Assembly: GCA_013361595.1 (NCBI GenBank)
Contig: JABFXT010000174.1
Coordinates: forward strand, 1 to 5,674
Source: Nocardia sp.
GTDB lineage: Bacteria; Actinomycetota; Actinomycetes; Mycobacteriales; Mycobacteriaceae
DNA length: 5,674 bases
Reading direction: 5' to 3'
This document shows, one piece after another, positions 4,994 to 5,674 of the stretch. Each line of letters starts with the position of its first letter. The stretch's first letter is position 1. The notes below the pieces were generated by a model. The model was given only the letters and a program-made list of their open reading frames with translations, did no database searches and was not told where the DNA came from. The translations under genes were made by a program, and so were the position numbers.

Positions 4994-5674
4994 ATGTCCT
5001 ACGGCCACCGTCTGCTCAGCTCACTCGATCCCCTCGCCGTCGCCGCGGGCGCCGATATCCCGGACGCCGTGACCGTCGACGGTGTGACGCTGTCCCGCAG
5101 TGACCTACTCGGTGCCGCCACCTCGGTGGCCGAACGCGTCGCGCGGGCCGAACGGGTGGCCGTGCTGGCCCGGCCGACCGCGGCGACGGTGCTCGCCGTG
5201 GTCGGATGTCTCATCGCGGGTGTGACCGTGGTGCCGGTGCCACCCGATTCCGGAACGGCCGAACTCGACCATCTGCTCGCCGACTCCGGCGCTCAGGCCT
5301 GGTTGGGCGAAGCGCCGGAAGGCACCTCGCTACCGGTGGTCCCGGTCCGGTTGCACGCCCGCTCCTGGCATACCTACCCCGAACCCGATCCGGCCGCCCC
5401 GGCCTTCGTGCTCTACACCTCCGGAACCACCGGTGCTCCCAAAGGGGTGGTGCTGAGTCGCCGGGCCATAGCCGCGGGACTCGACGCGCTGGCCGGCGCG
5501 TGGGCCTGGACCGCGGACGATGTGCTGGTCCACGGCCTGCCGCTGTTCCATGTGCACGGGCTGATCCTGGGCCTGCTCGGACCGTTGCGGGTCGGCAGCC
5601 CGCTCGTGCACACCGGAAAGCCGACCCCCGCGAACTATGCGGCGGCCCCGGGCACCATGTACTTCGGCGTGCCG
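4994..5674 (+). CDS. fadD36: Acyl-CoA synthetase of the FadD36 / MatB (malonyl- or methylmalonyl-CoA synthetase-like) group, 3'-truncated by the window edge
   Basis: This ATP-dependent acyl-adenylate-forming enzyme activates a carboxylic acid to its CoA thioester. The frame is open through the last base, giving 227 residues; relatives I recall are about 470-485, so nearly half is present. The AMP-binding phosphate loop is YTSGTTGAPKGVVLS (141-155), followed by DDVLVHGLPLFHVHGLILG (175-193) and ending TMYFGVP (221-227). These, with PVPPDSGTAELDHLLADSGA (81-100), closely resemble remembered M. tuberculosis FadD36 and Streptomyces MatB, so a small dicarboxylate such as methylmalonate is a reasonable substrate guess. 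The substrate-selecting residues toward the C-terminus lie outside the window, so this cannot be settled. The ATG is supported by the leaderless-type promoter and by family alignment at the N-terminus (LLSSLDP). It is divergent from DUF2236 gene B. Confidence 0.88.
   Translation, partial: MSYGHRLLSSLDPLAVAAGADIPDAVTVDGVTLSRSDLLGAATSVAERVARAERVAVLARPTAATVLAVVGCLIAGVTVVPVPPDSGTAELDHLLADSGAQAWLGEAPEGTSLPVVPVRLHARSWHTYPEPDPAAPAFVLYTSGTTGAPKGVVLSRRAIAAGLDALAGAWAWTADDVLVHGLPLFHVHGLILGLLGPLRVGSPLVHTGKPTPANYAAAPGTMYFGVP

Noticed and set aside
3125..5008. A 627-codon open frame on the minus strand across tetR, oxygenase B and the divergent region
   Set aside because: It runs antisense to tetR and out of frame with gene B. 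Its product is Arg/Pro/Gly-rich and without recognisable domains, as expected of GC-rich shadow frames.
1..5674. tRNA, rRNA, CRISPR array, insertion sequence or attachment site
   Set aside because: No cloverleaf, regularly spaced repeat, transposase or integrase frame, or terminal repeat was seen in the non-coding stretches.

Overview
The window reads as chromosomal DNA of a high-GC actinobacterium, most likely Nocardia or a close mycolic-acid-containing relative. The reasons are strong G/C preference at third codon positions, GTG start use, and closest remembered resemblance of the flanking proteins to Mycobacterium/Nocardia PruA, PutB and FadD36. No RNA gene, insertion sequence, CRISPR array or phage gene was seen.

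Layout. (1) Bases 2-1144, plus strand: the C-terminal two thirds of pruA, the 1-pyrroline-5-carboxylate dehydrogenase. (2) Bases 1206-2156, plus strand: putB, a monofunctional proline dehydrogenase. The 61-bp gap between them holds a possible 22-codon bridging ORF that overlaps pruA's stop and putB's start by 4 bp each. PutB oxidises proline to pyrroline-5-carboxylate and PruA takes the product on to glutamate, so the two genes form a proline-catabolism operon. (3) Bases 2163-3029, minus strand: a DUF2236/MpaB-Lcp family protein, called A here, whose stop lies 6 bp from the putB stop. (4) Bases 3158-3802, plus strand: a TetR-family regulator divergent from A. The shared intergenic region contains a 27-bp imperfect palindrome over a perfect TATAAT box. 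(5) Bases 3841-4728, minus strand: a second DUF2236/MpaB protein, B, clearly a paralogue of A and convergent with tetR. (6) Bases 4729-4993: a divergent intergenic region rich in inverted repeats. (7) Bases 4994-5674, plus strand: the N-terminal half of a FadD36/MatB-like acyl-CoA synthetase, apparently preceded by a leaderless-type promoter.

How they work together. pruA-putB is a core metabolic pair. As I recall, M. tuberculosis has the same outer order (pruA, putB, then fadD36 a few genes on) with sigI and other genes between. Here that interval holds a DUF2236-TetR-DUF2236 cassette. The least described part of the window is this cassette: two paralogous putative haem oxygenases bracketing a regulator whose likely operator is visible. 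Known relatives (rubber oxygenase Lcp, fungal MpaB) cleave isoprenoid double bonds, but the substrate of these two cannot be read from the sequence.
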